Shown: in pieces, positions 12,282-23,610 of the stretch | Layout of the letters: each line of letters begins with the position of its first letter | Numbering within the stretch: position 1 is the first letter of the stretch | Program-made: the position numbers and the translations under genes | Notes under the pieces: generated by a model | What the model was told of the DNA's origin: nothing | What the model saw: only the letters and a program-made list of their open reading frames with translations | The model's database searches: none | From: Lineolata rhizophorae | Lineage: Eukaryota; Ascomycota; Dothideomycetes; Lineolatales; Lineolataceae | Assembly (NCBI GenBank): GCA_010093515.1 | Contig: MU001672.1 | Coordinates: 222,259 to 286,258, forward strand | DNA length: 64,000 bases | Direction of reading: 5' to 3'

Positions 12282-15200
12282 ATGCCGTCGAGAAAGCGGA
12301 CGCGCGACGAGACGGAGTCGGAGGACGCGACGATGCCGCCGGAGCCCAGCTTGCTGGACCGGCTGCGCAACATGTGGGAGTTTGCGAGCTTGATGCAGTA
12401 TATCTTCATCTTCGGCAAGGTGGTCAAGATCGACGAGGATTTCGATATTGAAGTATGGATCCACCAAGACATCCACGTTGCGCACGCGGCGTATGCTGAT
12501 GCGACTTCATCGAGCAGGATTTGGAGACCGAGTGTTTGAGGCCAGGGCCGTCGGAGAAGTTGGCGGAGATTGGCTTAGCTCTACTCAAGTTCGTTTCGTC
12601 GCACAGAGGCTTGACGTAAGTCGTATATAGTAGCAGGCTATGAAATTTTATGGTCGAGGCTAACGATCGTCCAGCCTAGAGCTCTTCGACGAATACACGC
12701 GCCGTCAGTACGTAGCTAAGGCACCGCAGCGTAACCCTTTTGGGGAGGAAGAGGAGCCCAAAAAGTTCGCCGACTTCGACGTGTCCACCAAAATCCGCGT
12801 CCTACACCAGCTCTCAACTTGGACTTTGTGGAACCCCGACCGGATTCGCGAGCGCATGCCTGAGCAGCGCGACGTCGATCAGACACAATGGCGTATCGAA
12901 CAATTCGGTTGGGATGACGAGGACCGATCGTACTTCCTCCTTGACGATGACCGGCTCTACCGTCGCACCGATCCTCCACTTCCGAAACCGACTCCAAAGT
13001 CGAAGTCGAAGGCAAAATCGAAGTCAAAAGCGCGCACACGAACGGCTGCCAGAGCAGCCAAACGGCGCAAGGTCATTACTGACAGTGAGGCGGACGAGGA
13101 TCATGAAGAAGGCGCAGATGGGGAGGATGAAAACAAAGACCAACCTCAGGACGATGGCCTCGGAGGCATGAAGTGGGAGTGCATTTGTGTGACGATGGAT
13201 GACTATACGGCGTTCATGGGATCCATCCGCCGTAGCAAAGATCCAAACGAGAAGTCTATGTACAAGCGTCTCCAGGAAGAGGTCATACCGGTGCTGGAGA
13301 AGAGGGCCGAAGAGCAGCGTAAAAAGATGATAAGGAGGCAGAAGGAGCTGGAGAACCTGCAGAAAATGGCCACGGCAAAGCGCTCGAGTCGCATTGCAGA
13401 CAAAATCGGGAAACAGCGTGAGCGGGAGGCTGCTGAAGAAGCAGAGCGAAAGAAAAAGGCTGAATTGGCTAAGGCCAGGAAGGAACAGGAGAAATTGAAG
13501 AAGATGGAAGAGGTACGTTTTTGCAGTTGCTATGGGTATTGGGATTTGCTAACGTTGCGCTCTCTAGGCACGCATGTCACGTGTTCAGACTCGAGAGCAA
13601 CGCGTCAAGGAGCGTGAGATGAAGCGCGTGCTCCACGAGCAGGAGCTTGAGAAGTTGAAAGAGGATAGCGAGAAAGTTGGAGTGGACACGTCCGATTCGC
13701 GTTTATCAGAACGCCACCTAAAGGCGGAAATGAAGAAGCGCCAGATGGAATTGGAGAAGATCGCTCAAGAAGACGATGAGTGGATATTTGATTGCGCTGG
13801 ATGTGGCGTTCATGGCCAGAACGTGGTGAGTTATTATGATACTTCTGTGCGGGCAAACTTTGGCTGACTGGCCCCCAAGGATGATGGTTCTCACAGCATT
13901 GCCTGTGAACGTTGCAACGTTTGGCAGCATAGTGCTTGCAATGGTATTTCAAAGAAGGAAGCTGAATGCGAGGATTTCCACTTCGTGTGCGGAGACTGCA
14001 AGCGCCGTGAGGAAGAAGCTAATCGCCCGAAGATTCCACCACTCAAAATCAGGCTTGGCTCGTCTTCCTCGCCTCAGAATGGCGAAACGTCGATCAAGGA
14101 CACCGCTGACGATGCTGCTGCGTTTCAAATGAGTCCGTCGCAGCTTTCTCAGCACGGAACACCTTCCGGATCCTTCCAACAGCCGTTCCTACCTCCGAGT
14201 GGGTCGCCGTACTACAATAGCCCCGCTCAGAAGTCGCCTGTAAAGCAGGCCCAACCCGTGATTGAGGTCTACAGGAGCGTGCAATCGTCGCCTTCAGCTC
14301 AAGGGACATCAGCGGGGATGAACGGTTTTCTCTCACGACCACAGCCGAACGGCACGAGTGCATCAAACGGCACCGGGGCCCTGACAACCTCTCCGGATCG
14401 TCCGTCATCATCTTGCACCAATGCGAATGGTGCAAATGGGCAAGGGTCCGCATCCGACCCTACAAAAGGAGAATTTCAATGGCCAAAGCCATCCGCTTCA
14501 CTCCAGCAGTTCCAGACGTCGGTCCAATCGAAAGCGTCTGAGCCACGTCCTCCCCCGTTTCAATCCCCTAGTCAACCGCAACAATCGCAGCCGCCGATGG
14601 CGTGGCCTTTCCAAAACAACGTTCCCTCAACCACGCCCGGCTCGCACATCCCTCCGACAACCCCCAACACCTCTTTCTCTACGGGCCGCGGTCGCACCCC
14701 ATCTTCATCATTTTCCCTCCAAAACAGCCCGCCGCTCCACCCGCCTCAACTACCCCCTCAACATCCATCACACGCGCCCACCACAGGCACCACTTCGCCC
14801 GCCCCCGGGATCCCCGCGTCGACGCCCGGCTTCTCCCCCACGAAGCACAGCCCGCCGCGCCCGGCGAGCCAGGGCAACTCGAGCAGCGCCGCGGCAAGCT
14901 TCTCGGGCCTGGCCACGTCGCGCCGCGGCTCGGCCGCCGGCTTAGGCGTCGCCGGCGCCGAGGGCCACCACGCGACGGTGCTACCGCCGGCGCCACACCT
15001 CCAGCCGAGCAGCGACTTGATGCAGGAGAACAGGGGCGTACCGGTGAAGCGGACGCCGGAGCGGCCGCAGCAGCCGCCAATGCCGTCGGCAGCGATGCAG
15101 CGGGAGCATGTTGATCCGGCGAAGGTGAAGCCGGGCGAGATTGAAGCTCAGGCTGGGGTCGGGGAGAGGATGCACTTGGACATGCCGGTGCCGGGGAAAG

Positions 15201-15283
15201 GGGCGGAGATGCCGGAGCCGATGGAGGTGGATGGCAGCGCGAAGGAGGTGGATGTGGGGATGGATGTGAATGGAACGGGTTGA
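12282..15283 (+). CDS. PHD-finger chromatin protein with DDT/WHIM-like N-terminal region
   Basis: Probably a nuclear chromatin reader. Exons: 12282-12452, 12518-12615, 12675-13512, 13568-13825, 13880-15283; phases agree and give 922 residues. The N-terminal 150 residues form a helical region ending in a WHIM-like stretch (LSTWTLWNPDRIRERM, then QWRIEQFGWDDEDRSYFLLDDDRLYRR). Residues about 160-190 are Lys/Arg-rich (SKSKAKSKSKARTR), resembling a nuclear localisation signal, and are followed by acidic residues. A long charged coiled coil occupies about 250-430. A PHD zinc finger spans roughly 441-500: FDCAGCG, then CERCNVWQHSAC, then FVCGDC, so all the Cys/His ligands are visible. Intron 4 (54 bp) splits the finger. 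The last 420 residues are Pro/Ser/Gln-rich and disordered. The layout resembles Rsf1-like and other DDT-PHD proteins, but I do not assign a named orthologue. Confidence 0.85.
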
Positions 15284-18200
15284 TGGGATGGGAGTGGACG
15301 GTGGACGGTGGATCGATCGATGGATCGATGGATTGCTGGGCCGGCTGGGGGTTTGAACTGAGCGACGAACAGCTCGCTCTTAAAGCAAGGAACTGCCCTT
15401 AGACATGCAGGGTCCATTCTGGATCACCCGGCATTTTGTTGCGCATGTAGTAATAGGGGCCTGTTTGGTCTACTTCCTTCTATGTTTTCCTACCTTTCCC
15501 TTTTCTGGAGCTTTGCGTCGGTTGGATGGAGCCCACCAGGACTTTGAGTGTGGAACAGCGGTGGACGCGTAGTAGATGGCGTACACGGGCAAGTCAGCGG
15601 TTGAAGAGCTGGCGCCTGTTTGAGGTTGTCATGCATGCATCTTCACGGAGGATAGAAAACTTTCCTAGACTAGCATAATTAGACATAGGCTGAGAGCAAT
15701 AGCAATTGACCTGACTAATATGTTAATAGGTGGTGGATTTAGAGCACCTTGGATTCTCAACGTGGAAAAATAAATGCAAACAGACAACAAACAAATATAC
15801 AATTCAAGACGCATACGATGGAGCCTCCATAAATCACGTGCAGTACGCGGCACACTCCCGGGCATTCCACAATCGCAACCATCTATCGCTAGACTGGGCT
15901 ACACGATAAATGTGGACTAAAATACGTGGAAGTAGAGATAACAAAATGCCTGCCAAGTTCAGCAAAATATCCTGCAGAAAAAGCTGTCCACTTCGCAGTA
16001 TCCACCGTTTAAGCAGGGATAAGTATTTCTTGGTGATACAGATGGAAAGTGTCGTCGCTTTACCTTAGCTACATGTCATCTCTCGCAGTACATTTTTAGT
16101 CACCATGGAAATCCCTACGTTCTTAGTTGCACTAAGATATCCTTCTTTTCTTGATCTGCTGCGATGAGTATGGTTGTAACAACGTTTGGTCACTTATCTA
16201 TTAATGGTTTTACGATTGGTATTTTCTCTCGGACTCCGGCTTTCCAAAGGCACACGAATTACTAGGGAAACCGTGTGCATCTTGTCTTATTCTTTTTTTT
16301 TTTTTGCCCCCTTTTCTTCATAGTTTTCATTGACTCTTGGAAATTTTGTGCCAGCTTCGACTGATACACCGTATGAAATATTCTTATCTCAAGCCATTCG
16401 CACCTGAGGAGTGTACTATGTCCAGGACAAATATTTTGTTGCGCTTTAGATAACCCTGAGAAAATTTTGCAACTGTTAATTGGATTTTTTTGTTACTGCA
16501 GGATGGATTCATAATTGTCTATCTGGATATAATGACTCGAAAGAGCTCTACTAACCAAAGTAGTCATTCATTGACACTTTGAAACTCGCTTGCTTGCTAA
16601 ATGAATGTGAATTTTGCTAGAGTCTTTTGTAGTGTTAAGTATTACGATTTAGCACTAAATTGAAAAGGGATAAACAAAAGAACCTAACCTATATACTAGA
16701 GCGAACTCCTTCTACTGTAGAGAGAATAAACTGTATGTCTATATCATTCTATTTGCGTGGGATAACAGTTTAAAATAGCAGTAACTTTTACGAGACACAG
16801 AAATGTTATTTCGGCATTCCAATTGCCTAATGGATGAATGCGCCCAGAACGCACATGGATCTGGATCGCATTGAAGTGTCGTATGTTAGCGTGGATGACT
16901 TCCGATCGCGAGAGCACCTGGAAAACCACCGTGAACTCAACAATCATTATTTCGGTCCAGCCGTCGTGTTGGATATCTCATTTTGTTCGCATTTTATATC
17001 CACCACAATAGTCATGGATCTATGTGACTATCTTAAGACAGCATGCCTGCCATCATTTAAGATGGCCTACACTCGCCATCTGGAACCAGTGGCCTCTAAA
17101 CGCTCTCCACCGAGCGGGAAAAGCATTTGGCGCTGGAGCACCGATTCTGATTCCCCATTCTTCTCGAAATAAGACCTCTAGATCACGATAAATTACGCAC
17201 TTTGAGCCGCTCTCCAAAAATGTCTGCGAAGGCGAAGAATAACGAACGAACAGGAGTTGCCGAAGTAAGCTGCCCACAGACTCATGCTCTTAATCGGCGT
17301 TGACGCGCTCTATCTAGCGGAGTAACGAAGACGGTAGCGGGGTCTCCCAGGGCGGGCCATGCCAAGACGAGGGACCGGCCGCAGTTGATATGAAGGCCAA
17401 GGAGAAATGGGAAGGCATCCCACGTGTATGGGCAACCGAGAACCGGGACAACAGAATCGGCGCTGTGGCCAATGAAAGCACCGCTTCTGAGAGGATACAC
17501 AGTTGGCTGTCAGAAAGTCAGAAAGATCAATACTGGCACGGGCTAGGCTACATTCGCGCATTTGACAATCTGTCAAAGACGATAACGGGAAGGCAACCGA
17601 ATGAAGGCACCTAGGATAAGGCAACCTGGCCGAGGTAAACAAAAGAGTGCAGCTGAGAAGGCAACTTGGATGGAGGCTTCCCCCTGATCTCGGGGGGCAC
17701 CATGGACTGTGCATGTGTCAGGGGCTATTACTTGTCGCTAGGAAGAATAGTGTCCAATCAATTACATCTAGCATCATATCAGTTCGCTTCACTCCTATTT
17801 TGCCCCATGGCAGGTGATGGCGTCCACAGCTGCATAAGCGCGACCGGTCACCGGAGTACCGAAGTTGTCTAGTGTCCGCTGAGGGACCGCCTTGTGTTCT
17901 TTACGCGGGCATCGCTGTTTTCAAGTTCCGGTTTGAAACTCGCGCGAGCCACAGAAACGACTGGATCACAGGATCCTCTGACGTTGTAACCTGCCCTCAA
18001 AAATTATATTGGATGAAATATGCGCGAAGTGGCTGAGTTGCTTGTAAACGTATGGTTCAAGGCAGACTCAAGGCGTTTCTCAATTAGAAAGGGTGAGAAT
18101 GTCCGACTGTAAGGCTATATAAGAGAGCTTTTGGCCCTCCAAAACGCTTTTTGAATAGAAATCGAACTTCTTGTCCGTTGCTCTTCAACAAATACGCATT

Positions 18201-19052
18201 TCTACTGCCATCTGACTTCTCAAGGAGTACCAAGACGGTCCTTAGACTTGCTCACCTGCTTGCATCCAACCGTCAAGGATCTCGCGACCATACCCGGAAA
18301 TTTAAATGCCGCCGAGGCTTACATGAGAGGTGGATTCTGTTTGTTAAAGTTATGGATAAAAGTGGGATGCGAGCAACGCGCGGAAGTCCTTCGCTTTTCC
18401 ATTTGTGACCCATAGTCAATTTGTCGCCTCGTCGCCTAACTTTTGAGGATGTCTAGCCGCTTCCGATTGGGGTGGATCTGCCGCCGGCCAAGTTGCGCAA
18501 TTTTTTTCTTGTTTTCTTAGCGCGATACTTTGTTTAGCACGCTTGCAGACACTCAAATTGACTATAAAACTGGTTTAGCTGGTTTCAGAATGCCCCCTGC
18601 AGTTCTACCAAAGTGAAATAGCTACAGTAGCTCGTTGGTGCCTGGAACCTCAAATGGGAGGAGGGAAGGGTTGTCAGCATATGGATTGCAACTCGTAGCC
18701 GGCCATGGCTCGACAAGCCTGTTCAAATCGACCTCAACACATTCGAACGTCGTTACACCTAGCCACTCATGGACCATGGATACTGGTAGCCTTTTGCATA
18801 TGGATGACCGCATGGATAGCGCGCGAGGGACTGCTTGCCTTCTTATCTAGCATTTGTGATTTTGCGATGGTCGCCGACGCCGACGCACTCCATGCCGACT
18901 GCTTTCTGGATTTCTTGGGTTGCTCTTTAAAAGGGCCATCCATACTGTAGTTATGGCTTGAACTGCTAGAGCGGGGCATTCTTCAATATAAATCGTGCAA
19001 AAATCACAACTTTTTGGGTCTCCTGAAATCAGAACTGCTTGGAAATATCAAG
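15284..19052. other. AT-rich gene-poor stretch
   Basis: About 3.8 kb without a recognisable gene. ORFs such as 16834-17172 (112 codons) and 17390-17614 (74 codons) are short, have no recognisable domain, and long frames also lie on the opposite strand. Base composition drops sharply compared with the flanking exons. A poly-T run lies near 16291-16305. No repeat family or RNA gene is evident. Confidence 0.5.
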
Positions 19053-20840
19053 ATGAGTAAATTTACTCTCTTCGAGTCCGTGTGTCCAGGCCTAACTTAC
19101 CTTGTCAGACTTTAACACGCTGCAGGATCAACAGCTACCGCCAGTGTCAGCAGTGTCATAGTTGCACGATTTGGTACAGTCGAGAAGCAGGACCTGCCAC
19201 CCTCAGTCCTCCTCCATACTCTGGCGCCGATCCGCATAGCAGCAGCTTCTCCAGTACCTCCAAGCGTTCCTGGAAGGTACACATCGCCGCCAGGAACCCC
19301 CCAGCACCAGGGATTCAGCCTCGACCTGCCACTGCAACGGCATCTTCAAAAGGTCATCACTCACTCCAAAGCTCGTTGCCCGAGTCAGCCTCTGCTGCAA
19401 AAGGAAGAAGGCATTCTCTAAGGAAGAAGTTCAAGAAGGCCATGAAGTTCGTTTTGCCAGCCCTACCGAAGGTGGATGAGTTTGAAAAGCAGGTCATAGG
19501 TCCGGCCTGCCAAACATACAACACCGACGACCTCTTAGACGGGCAAGCCACCTCGATGATTCTGCCCTCTTCGGCGTACACCACCGACAACATGTTTCCG
19601 GGGCAGATGTTTGAAATGGGGGATTCTCGCGAACCCGAAGAGCTTGATGCAAGTCGTCTTCCAGCCGAATTGGAAGCAGGAGAGGTCGAACCACGTGCGG
19701 TTGCTGCGCCGACTTTTGCCCGCCCACTTACACAGGGTATCGATGGTAGTCTGTCGGAGCCTATTGGCAGCCCGGGATCATCTTTGGATCAGTCTGCCCA
19801 AGCTTGGTCCTCAATATCCAGCAGCCCTCGCGACGGATGCGAGTATGGAGCATCGTTTCCGTTTCAATCAGGTAGACAGGATCAAGGCAATAACGTCCTC
19901 GAGGGTATCGGTGAGCCTCGTTGCCTCCCAGATTCTTGGCCCCATCCATTCTCTCCCGCCGAAGGCACCACGACACCCGACGACTTTTCTCCTATATCTC
20001 AACTCGACCATCGTGCTTCTCGCCCAATCCCATCCGCCTATAGCGAGGACTCACTCTTGCGTCTTGGAAATGACAGCTCGTATCAACCTTGGGGCCCTTC
20101 TAAAGGCAGCATGTATCAGACCCCGGCATCGGACGAGGGCGGGTATGCTCCCACTCGTGATTTCCAAGAAGTCTGTTTGCCCAATTCTGCCAACTCGGCC
20201 CCCTGGGTGGGAACTTTTGATGCGCAGGAAACACGGCACTACAATGGTCAGTACGTGACCAACAGCGAACCACCGGATCCCGCCAATAGGAACGCAACGA
20301 TGGAATCTGTAGTTGGTACCAAGGCTCCTCAATTTGGAATGGCCAGGCAGGTTCAGGTCACCCCTGTAGCGTTCTGTGGAGGAAAGGACAGGTCAGCACC
20401 ACTGAGACATAGACTGTTTCCCAAACAGGCGTAAGTACTCACTAGTACACTCTGTGCTTATGCCTGTCTGACGACTTCGCAAAATACGAAGCAAGACGCA
20501 TCTAAGCAAAAGTGGCAATACAGCCAGAGATGCATACCACGACCCAGATCCATCAAGTCAGTTGTTAGGCATGCAATCTTGCCCTGACTGGTCTTTGGCG
20601 TGCGAATACTGTGACGCGAAGTTCACTGGGCAACTGAACTATGCCCATCAAAACAAGAAGCGACATTACGACCATACGTGTCCGGCATGCCCGCGGAAAG
20701 CTGGCGATAGAGAGAAGCGAACTTGCCGGATCTGTGGAAAGCTTCTCTCCAGGTCAGACGCTCGCCAGAAACACGAGAAAGACATGCACCGCGACGTGTA
20801 TTCGTCTCTGCCTCCTTTCAAGCGGGCTAGGCGACAATGA
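19053..20840 (+). CDS. C2H2-type zinc-finger protein, probable DNA-binding factor
   Basis: The C-terminal exon is clear. Intron 20431-20491 (GTAAGT ... GAAG) joins 19151-20430 to 20492-20840 in phase. The last 100 residues carry two finger-like units: CEYCDAKF followed by H-x5-H, then CRICGKLLSRSDARQKH with H-x4-H, a canonical C2H2 finger. The tail ends in a basic KRARRQ. Upstream, about 400 residues are Ser/Pro/Gly-rich, with a basic patch (GRRHSLRKKFKKAMKF) that could be nuclear targeting. The 5' end is uncertain: no ATG opens the long frame, so I propose a 27-base first exon at 19053-19079 (ATG in good context) spliced with a GTGTGT donor to 19151, giving about 551 residues. An alternative is a start further upstream. 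Isolated in a gene-poor region; function not assignable beyond the fingers. Confidence 0.6.
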
Positions 20841-21819
20841 TTTATCCGATTTTGCAGGCCTGGAAGGTCACGTCAGAAGCACGGCACGGGCTTGCCAGGT
20901 TGGCTTGTGAAACGGCGTTCTGGAGTGGAAAGTTAAGAGGAGGAGCTGTTGGACAGCTACAAACCCTATGCAATAGGGACTGTGCCCGGGAACGTCTCGA
21001 AGGTATCAAGCCATCCCTTAATAACCGGAGTTGAACTTCGACGACACTTGGATCGAATACCTCGGTTTCCTAAAGCGGGCCTTTACTGTTAGCTTATGGA
21101 ATGTGACGCGGCTACCTGTAGCTCGCGACTGGCAGTGCCAGAGCGTTGAGCCTGTTACAATTTCCCATAGTTTCTCCTTACAGAGAGCATTAATAACAAC
21201 CGGATTTCTCCATATTAGCTCCTATTCCCACCTGCCTCGAATTGTAGTACTACTATCCAGAGCATGAGGATTGAAGGGTTGGTGGCGGTATGTGTCGTAA
21301 TTTGACTTGTGGAATGACTTGCAAGGCACCAAGAGCGTAGACACGAAGTTATCGAGTATAACAACAGGCAATCAATGTAGGAGATAATAATTCGCAAAGG
21401 GTGAGTGCTCAATGCTTTGTGCAAGGGAGGACGGGACGAAGAAGAACTGGGAGGCTCTTCGAATTAAGGGGCTAGGTCGGAAAGCGCGGCATCTACGGAG
21501 CTTTGCGGTCGCAACGACGGAGTGCGCTTCTGCCTCGTCGCAGAGGCGGGATATGTTACCCCAACTTTTCTCAGCTGCAGAAGCCACAGCGCATGATAGC
21601 TCGTCCCTCCCACCAACATTTCTCGCGGCTGGCCAATTGTTCAGGGTGAGATACGTTCGTCCAAGAGAACGCGCGGGTCTGATGGGGTCTGGATCGGCAA
21701 GTCGGCTCGTTTTCGTTTCATTGTGGTGGTCACTTCTGCACGCGGTATTGAGTGGCGCACCGCAGCTGAACAACCCTTGCAGCGTTTGGCGAGAGCCATG
21801 ACTTCATTAAACACGGCTG

Positions 21820-22021
21820 ATGGCTGGAATGTGCGTCAAGCTCACAGCCATCAAGGACTATCTTGAGGCGGAGGAAATGAAAGTAAGTGATAGCCTTGTA
21901 ACGTCAATATTATTGTGTTGATACAAAATTTTACTCGATAATTCCACAGTTGGTCCAGAAACTCGCCCCCAGTCTACGTCTTGTCAACAGATATGCTCTT
22001 CTCAAATATCTTCCTAGGTAG
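21820..22021 (+). CDS. Possible small spliced ORF (44 aa), function unknown
   Basis: ATG GCT GGA ATG... at 21820-21882 is followed by a GTAAGT donor. A CACAG acceptor ends at 21949, and exon 2 (21950-22021) continues in phase to a TAG. The product is a short Leu/Lys-rich, helix-like peptide (AIKDYLEAEEMK, then LVQKLAPSLRLVNRYALL). The frame stays open for about 37 more codons after the TAG, including a Cys-rich part (CNICSHYSKC), so this could be the remnant of a longer gene rather than a functional one. No homologue recognised. Confidence 0.25.
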
Positions 22022-22879
22022 CCTGACGCCAATGAGGCTATTCCCTTGAATTTTTCCACGTGCAATATCTGTTCCCATTATTCTAAATGCTCCACGCCAA
22101 GTTCTCAGCCTCGTCGTCTACAGAACAAAACTAGTTAGCCCGAGGCTGAGAACTCATCGGAGAAATGCTGGAAACCAGGCGCTCTCCCGGTTGTCTCAAC
22201 TGCTCAGCCACCTTGAGGCGGAATCCGAACGAAACTCTGCCTTGACGAAGGTGCGACTGAGATATTCGAACTGGTCGCATCGGAGGCAAACGACTCAGCC
22301 GCCAGTGCTCCTATGCCGACGGGACTGAAAGCCGCGCAAGATTTGAAATCTTAGGAATTCCGCTCCTGAGCCCTGCGTCGTTACGTGGAAGTATCTCTGA
22401 GGCCAAGTTCCCATGTGCAGGTCACTTATTATCAAGCCTTCCTTAACAGCGCAGCATGAACGATTCTCATTCGATCATCATTGTTTCCCTTCTTCCCTTC
22501 GTGTATTGCGTAAATACGGGTTAGAAATTCGATACCATTTGGTCTTGTTTAACGCCTCTGGAGACAGTGTGCCTGATGAATTGCGGCCTTTACCGAATAA
22601 GAGGGCGCCATGATGGATCGTCGAAACGAGGATGATACTGTAATTGAGCTGCTCACATACCGAGACTTAAGTACAACCATAGTTGAGACATTGCACGCCT
22701 CTACGTTCCTCGAAATGCCGACTCTTGTCTTCTCCATCACTTAATCCGAAGTACTACACTCTAACTCTAGCCTGTTCAGCCCCTCAATGTAGAACATATC
22801 CGTCACGCACCGCACTCTCTGGGAACCTAACCTGCCTCCGCACTCCCAACACAACGCACTCCGACTTTTTCCTCCCCTC

Positions 22880-23610
22880 TCCCCACCCAGGACAACCAAT
22901 ACGCGCTCTACTACGCCGTATCCAAAGATCCCCTAGACAAGCCGCCAAGTTCCCTCGCAAACCAGACCGCCACCGACGTATTGTCGAGCCTCCGCACCTC
23001 AATCGGCGCCTCCGCACGCCCCCGCCGTCACCCGGCACAGCACGACGAGTCTCCCAACCGGCACGAGCGCCCCGGAGGACTCGAGCAATGTCAGCATCCC
23101 TAACCTCTGTGCAGCTGCCGTCGCCACCGCAGGCCCGCGTGGGTTTCCCCACCGAGACGCGCATCGTGCCCGAAGGGAGCGGGCGGCGCCTTCACGCCGG
23201 ATGCCTCCGCGCCTCCGGGCCCCTCGACCGCGCCGCATGGCGCAGAATAGCCGAGTGAGGCCGACGGGCCGGGCGTCGCACCTCGCGGACGGCGTGCCGG
23301 GGCGATTGGCTGGCGTGCTAGAGCCGTTGGCTAACGAGACGGGGCCGGCGAAAGTCCCCGCCGCGCTTCGTCGCCCGCCTCGTCGCTGTCGTGAGCCCGC
23401 GTTCCGTCGTTGTCGGCGGCGGCGGAGCTCCGCCCGGACGCACACCTGGACCGCAGACGTCGCCAGTGATGCAGACTGCCGCTCGGCCGCCGAGCTCCTC
23501 CTCGCCGGGCTCGTCGCCGGCTTCGCGTCCCATTCCAGTCGTGACTCTCGACAGCATTACGCTTGCCTTGACCTCGGTCGATGCCTCGGCTGTCACGCCG
23601 GGCTAGACGG
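22880..23610 (+). pseudogene. Possible decayed Ser/Thr/Pro-rich gene
   Basis: An isolated GC-rich island in AT-rich surroundings gives protein-like translation that hops frames. One frame reads a plausible segment (NQYALYYAVSKDPLDK, then NQTATDVLSSLRTSIGAS). The next segment (TSLPTGTSAPEDSSNVSIPN) is in a different frame, and a third (PSSSSPGSSPASRPIPVVTL) near 23500 in yet another. This pattern suggests a formerly coding Ser/Thr/Pro-rich, perhaps surface protein broken by indels and stops. It could also be chance in GC-rich DNA. Confidence 0.25.
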
